DNA from: Ifrita kowaldi
Taxonomy: Eukaryota; Chordata; Aves; Passeriformes; Cinclosomatidae
Length of the DNA stretch: 64,000 nt
Direction: 5' to 3'
Assembly: GCA_013398055.1 (NCBI GenBank)
Contig: VZRS01002388.1
Coordinates: 1 to 64,000, forward strand
Positions 24,633-36,660 of the stretch are shown piece by piece. Within the stretch, counting starts at the first letter, position 1, and each line of letters begins with the position of its first letter. The notes under the pieces were generated by a model, which did not search any database, was not told the origin of the DNA, and saw nothing but the letters and a program-made list of their open reading frames with translations. A program made the position numbers and the translations under genes.

Positions 24633-25254
24633 ATCATAGAATTACAGGCTGGTTTGGGCTGGAAGGGACCTTAAAGATCATCTTATTCCACCCCCTGCCA
24701 TGGGCAGGGACACCTTCCACTATCCCAGGTTGTTCCAAGCCCCCTCCAACCTTTCCAGGGATGCAGGGGCAGCCACAGCTTCTCTGGGCACCCTGTGCCA
24801 GGGCCTCCCCACCCTCACAGGGAACAAGTCCTTCCTGATATCCCATCCAACTGTCTTATCTAACTGTCTAATCTATCTGTAAGCAATTCCCTGGCAGTGG
24901 GAAGCCATTCCCCTTGTCCTGTCAATCCATCCCTTGTCCCAAGTCCCTCTCCAGCTCTCCTGGAGCCCCTTTAGGCACTGGAAGGGGCTCTGAGGTCTCC
25001 ATGGAGCCTTTTCTTCTCCAGCTGAGCACTCCCAGCCCTCCCAGCCTGGCTCCAGAGCAGAGGGACTCAAGCCCTTGCAGCATCTTCATGGTCTCCTCTG
25101 AACCACTCCAACACTTCCATGTCCTCCTGATGCTGGAAGCAGAGAGCTGGACACAGCCTTGCAGGAGGGGTCTCACCAGAGCAGAGCAGAGGGGGAGAAT
25201 CCTCTCCCTCACCCTGCCGCTCCCACTGCTTGTGATACAGCACAGGATATGGTA
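24633..25254 (-). mobile_element. CR1 LINE, longest 3' copy in the window, antisense
   Basis: The copy starts at the left with the tail complement aatcatagaattacaggctg and ggaagggaccttaaagatca. It proceeds through cctgccatgggcagggacac, agggatgcaggggcagccac, tcaccctcacagggaac and gagcccctttaggcactgga to acacagccttgcaggagggg and a ragged end near cacaggatatggt. About 620 bases survive, reaching past the 3' UTR-like block toward the end of the coding part. A tctaactgtctaatctatct stretch near 24,853 is an internal slippage or substitution patch. Open frames here are element-derived. Confidence 0.95.
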
Positions 25255-26099
25255 CAAAATTAAAATCAAACACACACGTTATAAAACTTCTATGGGGCAA
25301 TGGGTGTCCAAGTGCTTAAAATTAAGCACAAACTGAAGTTTTTCTGGCTGGGGTGATCCTGAGTTGCTCAAGGTTAAAGAACAATGTGACCCCAGGGTTC
25401 CATAGGACCAGCAGCAGTCCCCAATCACATGGCCACCCTTTGCCTCCAAGATGAAGCAGAGAGTCATCTGCTGCATTTGGTAAATATTCTCTCCAGGTCT
25501 GGGGTGTTTCTGATAGGCTTAAACAACAACACAAGAACTCATCTTGATAGATGCTGCCTGTTTTCTTTTCTGTGAGTTCTTCCTAACTTGCTTAAATTTG
25601 CCATTCTAGACAATTCTCTATCATGCTTCTAAATTCCAACCCAATATTAAATTATTAAGGAGGTGTTTTTGAAATATCTTATCTTGACATGTATCTCTTG
25701 AGCCAAATGACCTCAGGCACTGTTCCTAATTAATTTCTTAAAGGAAAAAAAAAAAGAAAAGAAAAGCTGGCAAGAGGTACCGGCAGTGACCCTTCCCAAA
25801 GTCCTCCAGACTGTGCTGGGCTGCTCCCTGCTTGGGGCTGGAGGAGAGGGAGAACAAGTCTAATATTTCCCCGCGGTTTCATCTCCTCCTGCCACCACTC
25901 ACAGTGCCAGTGGCAGAGCATGGATGCTTCCCCCACCTCATGCCAGGAGCAGGAGCAAAACCACCATTCCCAAACACCCATGGGGGCAATAACCAAATGT
26001 GAAATTCAAAGCTCCTTTTTTAACATTAAAAGCCACCGAAACAAAGAGTCTTTTTTTTTTGTCTTTTTTTTTTTTTAACTTTTAAACAATATATTCTGA
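25255..26099. other. Unique sequence with a 26-base T-rich run
   Basis: The T-rich run, interrupted by one gtc, lies at 26,051-26,076. There are short A-rich patches near 25,744. No gene supported. Confidence 0.45.
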
Positions 26100-26700
26100 G
26101 AGAATGAGAGATTCAGTTTGAGGAGTCACTTCCAACCAGAAAGCCACCATTTAATTACAACACACAGGAAATTACAGAGTGAATGGCCGGGACAGTGATA
26201 AGAGACTGACACCGGAGGATGACAGGTACTGAAATCCGACCACTTCATCACAAAGCTACTTATCACAAGAGCCTGTCTGGAAGGCTGACAATCTGATTGT
26301 ACTGTCAACTCAATTCATAATTAATATATTTATCAAATTAATTACTGAAAAAATCTCACTGGTGCTCGCCATAAAACAGTGGCTAAATTCATTGCCTGTT
26401 GGCTTCGTTTACTGCTAATAACTGTGCTGTCAGTTTAATGAGGGCAGTGAGTGGGCCCTGTTTTAGCTGCATGACAGACAAATTGCCCTCTTATATAGAA
26501 TGATACAGAGAATTTAAGAGAAGAAAAGAAATATGTCATTGTTTGGTGACAGCCACAATCGGAGCCTTGTCTCGGAAACTTAGCATCAGCTCAAACGTAC
26601 ATGAAAGGGAGGTTGGGAATTCCTTTGTCAGCTAAATAAATACTTTATGAAATCCTGACTGATCCCTTCGTCTGAAATGACCTCGCGGCACCGCGTGGAG
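26100..26700. promoter_or_regulatory. Strong candidate conserved enhancer-like element
   Basis: This is the best enhancer-like block by eye. It has about a dozen retained CpGs (for example aatggccgggacagtg near 26,181 and tgacctcgcggcaccgcgtg near 26,678) in an AT-rich setting. TAATTA homeodomain cores lie at 26,318-26,323 and 26,339-26,344, with tgacag sites (PBX/MEIS-like) near 26,220 and 26,473. No CR1 or LTR signature and no gene-like frame is present. The texture is that of vertebrate ultraconserved developmental enhancers, but conservation has not been measured here. Confidence 0.45.
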
Positions 26701-28739
26701 CTCTCAATAATTCCCTGTTGATTCCAAAGACCTGACAGGAGTTTGTTGTTCGACAGGAGGCAGGAATTCTGGTGCACGCCCGAGCCATGTGAGCACAGCG
26801 TTGATTCCCAGCTGTCTGGGCAAGCAGGAGACCCCAGGAATGGCAGGGATGGAGCTGGGGGTCCTGTACAGCTGGGTGATGCATGGAAGGGGCACGATCC
26901 AACACTCATGGCCACCACACTGCTACAAATGGGACAGAGAACCTATTGTGCTTAATTAACTGCACATGAGCTAATTGAGGTACCCAGCTCCAGCTAACAG
27001 TTAAAAGTTGCTCCATTCCACTGCCAAACAGGACTTTGAAGACAACAGAGGGGTCCAGGCCTCCTAAAAGATGCTGCTTCCTTGGGTAAGAAGTGCTGGG
27101 GCTCAGCAGCAAAATTTCCAGTTGTTAAATCAGGATTTGAAACAGGTTAAAATGGGATTTCACGCACATCACTTCAATTTGTTCAGCTTAGCTGTGCTGC
27201 AACGTAGCAGGGCAGATCCACCAAGAAATGAATATTTAATCGCAAAATTCAGAAGAAAGTTGGGGGCGTTTTTCTCTAATGGCTATTAAATCATGCTGTC
27301 AGTTCTGCAAGGTCAGAAAACACAGCTCAGTCTGGGATGATCCTCTCTACTGGGTGAAAAAAGGCACCACCATAGAATGTGTACATTTACTCCCTGCATC
27401 AAAATCCTGTGCCCTGAAAAGCATTTTGTTGACCCAGCAGCTTGATAAAAGTTGGGTTTGGGTATTTTTATTACAGCATATAAGCAGTATTAAACTAAAG
27501 ACCAGATAATTCAGACAGTGTTTAGCTGGGTTTTAAAGGCCTAGTGTTTCTTGTTTAATGAATGAAAATGTGGACAAATGGTAACTCCATGTGATGCTAC
27601 TGCACAGAGATTAAGTGATAAAGTTAATGCTGTGAAAAATCTCTGTAACAAGAACTCACATTAAAATCTATTACGTGTTATAAAGAATATAAGCAGCTGT
27701 GATCACTGGGGAAAAAATGTTTGAGGATGGTGAAAAATCCTTGCAGGTTACTAATTATACCGGGTATTTTCAAATCTTTTAATTTGCTGCTTGCAAAAGT
27801 ATTAAGATTCTTAAACCTAAAGAGAAGGAGCCTGAGATGATTGAAGGTTTATTTTATAGTGGGGGGGATTTCAGATTATATTCTAGCAGTGCCCTAATTC
27901 TGTGTGATTGGCTCAAATGTAGCAATAAAACAGTGAAAATAGTTGGCAATGAGAGCAAAAAAAAAAATACTCAGCATTGCAAGCGTGCTCGCTTTGTGCG
28001 TGTACATGCGTAGATATGTATATAAATATATTTTGTCCTGCTGTTATTTTCATGAGTCTTCTGCCCATTCTGCAGTGCTCTCCTTGCTGCTGTCACCAGC
28101 ATTTTGTATTTTCTACCTGGCTCCTGCCTGCCTTTGATTCCAGAGATTCCAATGAGGACCCCGCTCTGAACACACAACAGCAAAACCGCTCAGTTTGAGC
28201 CGCACTGTGACAAATATTACAATATAAAGCTCAGACCTGTTATTTTTCTTTCATCTGGGCCTTACCTAGATCCCAGACTGAGATTACCCCTGCTGGCTGC
28301 TGTCTGCCCCCCTTCCCACTGCTCTGGCTTTTAATCCCAGCTCTCCATCCCCGGTGTCTCGTCCCCCCCGCCCTGGACATCACCTTGCCCGGCTGCTTCA
28401 ATGCTCTCCCTTGTGCTTCGGTGCCAGCAGCAGCAGCAGGGCACAAACACAGCCAGTAATTACACAGATATTCTCTGCTCTGCTTGACAGAAGGAGGATT
28501 CCATGCCCCAGCTCCAGGAGCTGCTGGCACTGATGGTTGGGAGCATGGGGAGCTCCAGCTCCAGAAACACCACCCCAACCCCTTGTTCCTGGCCACCTCT
28601 GTCACCTCCAGGACAAGCCTCACCTTGTTGTGTCCACAAAATGAAAATCCCTCTCTTTCCCAGCCTGGGAGCTGATGCTCTGTGTCTTGCTTGGATTAAT
28701 GTTTGCAAAGCCGTGGGAAGTGCTGCCTGATCTGCAGAA
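26701..28739. other. Unique sequence, no supported gene
   Basis: Frames near 26,628-26,955 overlap on both strands and lack domains; those at 28,240-28,730 are P/S-rich by composition. A motif-dense patch (gtgcttaattaactgcacatgagctaatt) lies near 26,949 and may extend the preceding block. The patch near 28,005-28,030 is TG/TA-rich. Confidence 0.45.
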
Positions 28740-28975
28740 ATGGGAGCTTTTCATTTCATTTTAGCCCCTGATTTATCGGGGTAACTGCCCACCCTCTGAA
28801 TTAACAAAGATAAAAGTGCAATTGTATCAGCACTGGGCAACGCTTGACATATAAAAGGAAAGGCTCGGTTTGCAGCATTCATCCCTGAGGGATAAGAGTC
28901 TGTCTGCAGCGAATGAACTCAGCTAGAAAGGCTGTCCACAAATAATAAAAATGATCAACTCCTTAGAGTTATCTT
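28740..28975. promoter_or_regulatory. Candidate conserved non-coding element
   Basis: gcccctgatttatcggggta near 28,766 forms a small stem (cccctga..tcgggg). It is followed by aacaaagataaaagtgcaat (GATA- and SOX-like cores) and gcaacgcttgacatataaaa near 28,838. No repeat signature. Regulatory role inferred from motif density only. Confidence 0.35.
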
Positions 28976-30334
28976 ATCCAGTCATCTCCTGTGAAACATT
29001 TGGATCAGATATCCCTTACCTGAGTTATTTTATTTGGCATATAGCACTTTAGGCAAGATTTTCAGGAGGCAAATAGGAAATGAGAGTTGGAAAACATTAA
29101 TTAAATGTGAATACAACAGCTTAATGGGTTTTATCTTCAGATGAACTGGAGATGACTCTTTGCCATTCACTTCTTAAAACTGCAAGCAGAGATAAAGGAA
29201 ATGTAGCAAGAAAAGGCGACCAGGGAAAAGATGAGAGATTTGGTAGATTGACAAGACCAAAGTAATTTGATTTGTATTCAGGCTGGACCATTTCACAAAT
29301 TTCACATATTGCTGCTCTATGGCTGCATATCAAAGGCAAGTAAAAGGATACTTGGTGCTTGCACTAGGCACTCTTAAAACTAAAATTACTCTGTTTAAAT
29401 GCTCTTTCAGAAGTAGTTTTTACACTTAGTTGTATAGGGTCCTGTCTTCATACTCAAGGTTTCTTCACATCCCATTGAAATCACCAGCTTTAGTGTCATA
29501 CTAATGTTAGTTTGGAATTGTTTATTCCGAAATTTTCCAGATATAGCCAGAAGGCAAAAGGAGTTTTTCTGAAAAGTTCTAATTGGCTTAAAGTAAAGGT
29601 CACTAATTTTTTAGTACCAGATCATTCAAAATATATTGCATTTAAAAGGTACTTTTATTTAATTTTTTTCCTCTTTATTGTTCAAGCTGTTCTTGCCACT
29701 CCCAGCCAGCTTTTGTAGGGCTCAGTGTCCTGCAAAATCCTTTACTTGCCAATACTTCCAGAAAATATTTCCACTTTATACAAGCAAACTGTCAAGCAAA
29801 TACTGATTTCAAGCCCTAATGTGTTTTGAAAATGGCAAATAACCATTTTTTGGATGTATGTGTAGGTACAGATGCTCAGTGTTTTTGTGTGCATTTAACT
29901 ATATTCCTTCCTTTTTCTTTTCCTAGTTTTCATGGAACAGCTTCTAACTTTGGAACAGTTATTTCTGCCTGAGGATTACACCTGCAGATCATCTGAGACC
30001 CAGTGATATCCTACATGTTCAGCTTTTCGCTCTCTAAACTGGACAAGGCTGAGAAATGCCACAGATTTTTGTTTTGTTTTCTTTTCTTTTGGTTGTTTTT
30101 TTTCACACTGTCTGCACAAGAAGAGAACACAAGAGAACACAAATAAATGGAAAGGAATATCAGAGTGTGTTTGCAGGTTACTTGAAATGTTCCTGGAGTG
30201 GCAACAATTACTATCGGTGGTTTTGCATTGCTAGCAAAAGGAAAAAAAAAAAAAGGAATTTCAGTCATTTTCATGTTCAAGCTGCCACTGTTTTACAGTG
30301 AATTAGAATTACTGGCACAAAGCTGTGTTCCCAG
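28976..30334. other. Unique AT-rich sequence
   Basis: No supported gene or transposon. T-rich and A-rich runs occur near 30,085 and 30,241. Confidence 0.45.
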
Positions 30335-30438
30335 TGACATCCCAGCCCAGGAGGGCACAGCACATCTCCCCCTCCCGCTGACATCCCAGCCCAGGAGGGC
30401 ACAGCACATCTCCCCCTCCCGCTGACATCCCAGCCCAG
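30335..30438. repeat. Perfect 44-bp tandem repeat, about 2.4 copies
   Basis: Units start at 30,335, 30,379 and 30,423 with tgacatcccagcccag. The first two 44-base copies are identical by eye and the third breaks off after 16 bases. Identity between copies suggests a recent duplication or ongoing homogenisation. The array is GC-rich against its AT-rich surroundings. Confidence 0.95.
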
Positions 30439-30589
30439 TCCTCCCCAGCTGACACGGGGACGTGCAGTTGGGGACAGTTATCTATAGATGGCAATCTTCT
30501 TCTGGGCACAGAGCTGAGCTAAAGCCAGCTCATCTTCCAGAACAAAAATAAAACACATCCGTATGAACATATTTACAAGTACTGAAAAG

Positions 30590-30810
30590 AAGTCTTTTAT
30601 CCTGGGATCGTGCAGGGTGCTTTTAACAGGGCTTCACGCTTGATTTTGGTCCAGAGGGGCTGTTTTACCAGGAACTAATCTTATATAACAACAGGAACTT
30701 GTTAATGTCTGCTAAACTGCTCAGTTGCGGCGTCATGTGAAAAGCTGGGCTGAATTGGGCAAGGCACTGTTGTTTCCACAGCGTGTGGCTGTGTGCCTTT
30801 CAACGATGCT
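30590..30810. promoter_or_regulatory. Candidate conserved non-coding element
   Basis: CpG-retaining sequence with ttatcctgggatcgtgcagg near 30,598, cttcacgcttgattttggtc near 30,632 and cagttgcggcgtcatgtgaa near 30,722. No repeat signature or open frame. Regulatory role inferred. Confidence 0.35.
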
Positions 30811-31789
30811 GGGCCTCACATTTCACACCTTTTTAAAATATTGCAACATTTTTTCTACTTTTTAATTGGTTTGGCAGAGAAAAAAAGTGGTACCATTTCT
30901 CTGGAAGGTGTGTGGGGGATTAAAAGCATTCATTCAACCTCTCTCAAGTTAAACCTTTCCAATAGAGGATAGAGGGAAGGACACAGAACTCACCCTTCCC
31001 TAAAAGAGGAGAGGTTTTCCACTTGTCTCTGGAGGAGAATACCATGGGATGGATGGAGAGCATCCCTCACCGTCCCCAGAGATTCGACAAAAGTCTCTGA
31101 ACACAGGAACCTGTCTACATAAGAAATCAAGTGTCTGTTAATAACGGGAGCATGGCTCACAGGGGAAAACGTGGTTGCCCCTAAATCCCAAACATCTTTC
31201 TACAGGTGGCTCTCCAAAGGCAGGTACCTGAGAAGACACAGAGCCAGCCACTCCAGGTATCCAAAGCTGTTTTTTCATACTAAAATTGATTTTTATTTCA
31301 AAGAGTATGGTGCTAATGTGTTTAATAGACACGTCATACACACCTGAAAGGGTTTTTGATGCGTGTTTGAGGTTGTTACGGCCTTCATTTAGCTCTGGAC
31401 CTGGGCTAATCCTGATGGATATGAAATCACTAGCACAGAAAATAGCACAAAGTTATTGCTGGTAGTGCTGCTAAATGAACCCCCCTCTGCTGGTAGGGTG
31501 GGGATACAAAATTCTGATACATCAAATCATCAAAAAAATGGGTAATTAAATGCACAAAGTATCATAGCTTATGTGAAGTTCTCACAGAACTGAAAGAGTT
31601 TGAAGCTGATAGTGGCAACATTCTCCAAGTACAAAAAAACCCCCACCTTTGGAATGACCCTGCAGAGCATTTTAGACTCATTTAACAGAGATTGAGGAGC
31701 TGCTCTGCCGTCTGTTTTGAAACAAGCCCCAGAGTAGCCCATTTATTTAGAATTCACGAGCTAACACTTTCAGAGCCCACTTCTGATAA
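30811..31789. other. Unique sequence, no feature seen
   Basis: No gene, repeat or clear regulatory motif cluster. Confidence 0.4.
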
Positions 31790-32010
31790 CTTGCAAAATC
31801 TAAAACTCCTCATTAAATGCCAGATAAATTGACTGGCCTGAGGGCAGGATGGGTGAATGGGATATGTGAGCATGAGTCCAGTTTCCTGTAATTAATGAGA
31901 TCTGAATAAGCAGAACCAATCCAGCCTGAGCGAGAAGAAAATTACTGCACCTAGCAAAGTTCAAATAAGAAATATGTGAGCTTTGAAGTAGTTGAACACA
32001 AATCAAGATG
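31790..32010. promoter_or_regulatory. Candidate conserved non-coding element
   Basis: Block including gccagataaattgactggcc near 31,819, cctgtaattaatgagatctg near 31,885 and cagcctgagcgagaag near 31,922. It has homeodomain-like cores, no repeat signature and no supported frame. Confidence 0.33.
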
Positions 32011-33659
32011 TTGAGTTTTTATAAAAACCTTTATGAGCTCCAAAATCTGATTTACAGTACGTCTCTTTTTTTCCCCTGTGGGCTGGCAATTTAATATTAA
32101 GAGGCTTCTTTCAGGGCCCCCAATTCAGAAGGGTTTTTGAAATGCTCCATTTTAGTTACATAAATACCTCTACCTCTGTTCAGCAGGTATTTAAACACCT
32201 GCTCTTGCCCCACTCTATCCAGCCAGATGGAAGAATGCGTTTCAGTTTTACTGAAATGAAAGGAAAAACATTTTATTTATAACTCTACTTGAAAGATAAT
32301 ATTTTTGAGAATTTAGGTGTCTTAATCAGACCATTGAGTTTTTGCACCTTCGTAGAAATTTTCAGAAATACTGTACACTGGAGTCAAGAAGTTCTTACAA
32401 AGTTCACTGTGATATTTCATTGTCCAAAATGCCAGAGAAACATTCCTCTGCTGTACTCCAACCCAAACTGTTCCTTGATTCTGCAATCCCCTGGCATGAC
32501 CCTCATGGGTCTGAAGCATCAGGGCCAAGCTCCAGGTCCAGGCAATGGAGTAGAATTGTTCTGAAGTCAAAAATTGAGCTCACCCATGAGCTTTCTATTT
32601 GCTTTCTTGATGTATTTTCCAGAGTTATCTGTAATGTCTCTCCGTTTAATAAAATTCATTAAAATTTGCATTTGCTGGAAAGACCACATCAGGAATCCAT
32701 CCTCTGAAAAAGGAAGATGAGTGGCCTTATGTCATAAAATACCAAAAATAAGGACAGAGGTGTTTCTTGCAACTGTTTGTTAAAATGCTTCGGTTTTCCC
32801 AGTGACTTTAGGAACAGCAAATGGAGCTGAAGAAGTTCAGATAGGAGCTATTGCATCACCTGGCCTTGTTTTCTTGATCTTTAAAATAGCAGTCGTAGCA
32901 AATAGCTGTTTCCATAGCAGGGAAAGGGAGATTTTTAAAATATCAAGTCAAAATATCAAAATATCAAAATAACAAAACTGTTCAAAATATTGCTTCACTT
33001 AGACAGTTGTATGAAACACAACCATTTCAAGTTAAAATACCTGGTGCTTATATGTTTTGTGTACTGGTCAAGTTAAATTTCACTTCTTGCAGTGCCTTAG
33101 TTTTCTTCTTCATACTTAAGCACTGACATAAAGTATAATTGTAGCTCAGAGGATGTTATGGAGTGGAATAGAGGATTTAAAAGAGTTTTTCTTTTAGAGT
33201 TTTTCTTTTAAAGTAGCAATGAAATTCATGTGTTGGAGGAGAGCAGAAAAATTGTCCGAGGCTTTGCTCAGGGGAAAAGCCAAAAGTAACTTAAAGACAA
33301 ATTTAAAGAAATCACGTTTTCTCTGAAAAGCACTTTCTCAGGAGACTATGGTCAACTTCAAGGGTGCCTTTATCAGACATTCCAGGGGGAAAAAACAGGA
33401 AGAAGAGCTGCCTGCTCAAGGTAACACAATAGGAGTCTGCAGCAGTCACAGGAGTATCAGTTACCATAAACCAGGCTGTGCAACAAGGAGATTAAGATGT
33501 GGATTACCCACCACTTACTATGTGTCATAAAGAAAAGAATAGTTTCAGATGCCAGCTTGACTTAATCTGGTACTGGTGGCCTTTCCTTGAAAGGATTAAT
33601 GGGCACTTTTTTCTACCTAGGCATTTTTAAAGGGTTTGTCATAATAAAGATTGAGAGGA
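32011..33659. other. Unique sequence with short slippage repeats
   Basis: An (AAAATATC)-type array lies at about 32,937-32,972. A perfect 14-bp duplication (agagtttttctttt at 33,182-33,195 and 33,196-33,209) follows. No supported gene. Confidence 0.5.
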
Positions 33660-33930
33660 GCAACAAGTAATGACAGAAACTTCAGCATGAACTATTAAAG
33701 GATTTGATAACGAATTATCCATTTCTGAGTCCGAGCAAATCACCATTAGCTGTATGCCTTGCTTCATTAAGGCAGCATTGTATTCCGATGAAATTTGCTG
33801 TGGCGGTGATAGGGGCCCTTCAATCAGGTTCTGTAAACATGAAATCAGCTCAAAATGGGCATTGATTTGGAGTGCAAATCTAAGAGAGATTTGTTTCTTT
33901 AATAGGGGTTTTAGATGCCATCATCCCTTT
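33660..33930. promoter_or_regulatory. Candidate conserved enhancer-like element
   Basis: Island containing gataacgaattatccatttc near 33,706, gtattccgatgaaatttgct near 33,780, gtggcggtgataggggccct near 33,800 and ggagtgcaaatctaagagag near 33,870. CpGs are kept in an AT-rich setting, octamer-like tgcaaat and homeodomain-like cores are present, and no repeat or supported gene is seen. The plus-strand frame 33,754-34,050 runs through it but has no domain. Confidence 0.42.
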
Positions 33931-35689
33931 TTTTTGGCTTTCCTCTATTTTCTTCCAAACTTTCCCTGTGACACAATCTCGCTGCAGGTGCAAGAAGCAA
34001 CTGAACACGCCAAAATTATCTCCTCCTTTCCTTGCTGTGTAGTGTTCTAGTTTGCATTTGTGGTACAATTTGAAGGAAGGCCTTTCCTATTCAGAAGTTA
34101 GAGTGAAAAAAGGGATGTTCAGTGAAATGAAGGAAATTCTCCTGAGAAAAAAAGAACTGCTTAAGAGTGGATGCTACAGATGACATTTTCCAGCAGAGAC
34201 TGAAGAGCACGAGGGTTTTGAGTTTAGATGAAGGAAAGAGGAGACTCAAGGATACATTCAAAATGTAAGATACCGCTCAGAGCAGTTTACTACAGAGCTG
34301 ACATCCAAGCAGGCACCTCCAGATACAGATCAGAGCCCTAAGAGCAGTAGGAATGCCTGTCCTTTGGAAAATGTTATCCCATTCCTTTGTGTTTTCCTTT
34401 TTAAGTGGTTTAGTTGCTTTCTCTTCATAGAATCAAATATTTTTGGTTATTAAATGTTTGTGTCTCCCTCACAGAGTACCAGACTGATCTGCTCAACATG
34501 GTCCTGCACCTTTCCAAGTCCCATTCCCAGAAACACCAAAATTTAGGAGTGCTGCCTACCCTTTTTTTATGTCTATTGTGCCAGAAAGACCCGAAGACTC
34601 CCTGCCCCATCTGGTGCTGATGATTTCTAAGACATCCTATTCCAGCAGACCCGAAATTCCAGAATTACAATATTACAATCCATGATGATTTATGGATTCT
34701 GGTCTTTTATATGCCTATGGTTTATAGAAATACAGATATGAAAAAACAGCAGATTTTCCAAATTTTTGTTGACAAGCCGGAGGAAGAAATGGCAAGTAAA
34801 ATGTTGAAGGAAAGCTTTCCTCTGCTTTAAAAACAGCAATAATAACTAAACCTTGTAAATATTAACAAAAAGCTTGGACTAGTTTAAGCTTAAGTTGTGC
34901 AAGACATTTTAATGAATCTATACTGTACTTTGTGCACATGGAGCTGATCTACTATTATAACTTTTATAGGTTAAGATTTTTAAGTTTTCCAGATTTCAAG
35001 TGTGCATCACCTATTAGTTTCTCCTCCTAAAATCACATAGAATATGTTTAAAGAAATATTTTTTAAAGCTTTGTTTTGTAACCTACATGCTGTAAGAAGT
35101 TGTTTCGCCTATTAGTTGTTTTGCCTGTTAGTTGTGACATTGGATATTTGATTGACAATTTCTTACTTAGTCCATTTACACAGCAAAACCGAGAGAAGAA
35201 TCCAGGCAACATTTAAAGAGCATCAGAAAATAATATATGTACATACATATGTCATGTGGGTGTATATACATACATTTATACACTCACTTCAGCATCGGTC
35301 CAACAAAATAGGGGAACTTCTTGTGTGCTGACAACTGAATTTTACCTGATGGGAGCTGATGGAGGTGGAGGCAGCTGGAGCAGCTATTGCTGAACCTGGG
35401 AGTTTGGTATTGCTAAAGCTGGAAAGGTTTTTATACTGTAAAAGATCTGCCACTCATAGTCATGTCCCTGTAAGATTAGAAAATAACACAAATAAACATT
35501 GGATTTATTTTTTTTATCACTCAGGCAGCTTGTTGGATCTTCTCCAGCCCGTTTATGATCAAAATTAAAGCCTTCTATTTGGTCAGTTCATAAATATGCT
35601 CTAACACACTCCACTCCGACCTTTGGAAATGCTAATGTTACCTGGAGCACTCGGGGACATCTGAAGGAGATTTGTTTTCATGGGTTGAC
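33931..35689. other. Unique AT-rich sequence, no supported gene
   Basis: A TA/CA-rich patch lies at about 35,231-35,281. No CR1 or LTR was seen. Confidence 0.45.
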
Positions 35690-36150
35690 TTGCAAAAGAG
35701 CTGGCCTTGGTTTTTAGCAGTTTCCCCAATATACACATGCAAACCAGCCCAGATCTCATCGCATGTCATTTCAAATGTACAGTTTTGTCCTTCCATGCTG
35801 AGGGGAACAAGCAAAACAACAAGCTCCTATTCAGAGGTAATTCCGAAGGCAGCTCCGCCGTGTCTCACTGGCTGCTCCCTAACAAGCCTTTCATTCATTG
35901 CTGTTCCATGCAGCTGAGCTGTTTCTACCTGAGCCAGTGTTACAGACCTTTAATCAAACAAATGTACAAGGAAGCTCAACTACTTAACTGCCCTGCTTGT
36001 TCTGCGGGCTGAGATAGCCAAATGCAACAAAAAGAATTTTATTCCGCTCAGGACGAGTACATTTCCTTGCCGTTGTTCCCAACAAAGGGCAGCAGGTACA
36101 AATGGCCCCACTATCTGTGTCAGGGAGAAGTGGAGAGCAATTTGTTTCTA
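35690..36150. promoter_or_regulatory. Candidate conserved enhancer-like element
   Basis: A 460-base block with about eight CpGs: ggtaattccgaaggcagctc near 35,837, gctccgccgtgtctcactgg near 35,853, ttattccgctcaggacgagt near 36,040 and ccttgccgttgttcccaaca near 36,065. Motif-rich and non-repetitive between AT-rich flanks. Two plus-strand frames cross it (35,672-36,012) without domains. Regulatory role inferred. Confidence 0.42.
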
Positions 36151-36264
36151 TTAAACAGGATGGTTCTATTTTTTATTTTGTTGGCTTAGCCTCTCCGCAG
36201 CCTGTGCCAATCATGGTCTTTAATCTGAACTGCCCTTGACCGTTCCTGCTATGCCACAGAAGAA

Positions 36265-36312
36265 TTCTCTCTTTTTTTCCCTTTTTTTTTCTTTTTCCCC
36301 CCCCTTCTTCTT
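36265..36312. repeat. 48-base uninterrupted homopyrimidine tract
   Basis: T and C only from 36,265 to 36,312, including runs of seven T, nine T and eight C, followed directly by gcacag. Such tracts can adopt triplex (H-DNA) structures, and they also mimic 3' splice sites. The sequence after gcacag shows no exon I can support. Confidence 0.8.
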
Positions 36313-36349
36313 GCACAGGTAATTGTGAGAAAGCAAGTGAAAGCCCTGG

Positions 36350-36660
36350 GGTATTGGATTCAAAACACAATCCCGCCATTCTCAGAAGCGTACAAAGAAT
36401 AAACTTGAATGCGACATTGAGTCCTCCCCGACTGCACCTGCTGGAGATCTCCCATCCCCTCCAGTTCATGGTGGGGTCACAGCAGGCTCTGCTCTGCTCT
36501 GGTGGCAGCAGAGCTCCTGTGTTTTCGGTTCACAGTGAGATTAGATCGACAATGTTTGACCTGTCTAATTCAGTTTTTGTTTGGTGAAGCAAGGAGAGCC
36601 GGGCACTCGGTTAAATGCCTACCAAGCTGTTCCCCTGGAGAATGCTGCTGGGGTCTGTCA
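36350..36660. promoter_or_regulatory. Weak candidate regulatory block
   Basis: Contains ctcagaagcgtacaaagaat near 36,380, agattagatcgacaatgttt near 36,537 and gagccgggcactcggttaaa near 36,596. CpGs are retained and no repeat is present. Weaker than the neighbouring block. Confidence 0.28.

Noticed and set aside
24873..25336. Several overlapping frames of 65-140 codons on both strands
   Set aside because: All lie in or beside the 24,633-25,254 CR1 copy.
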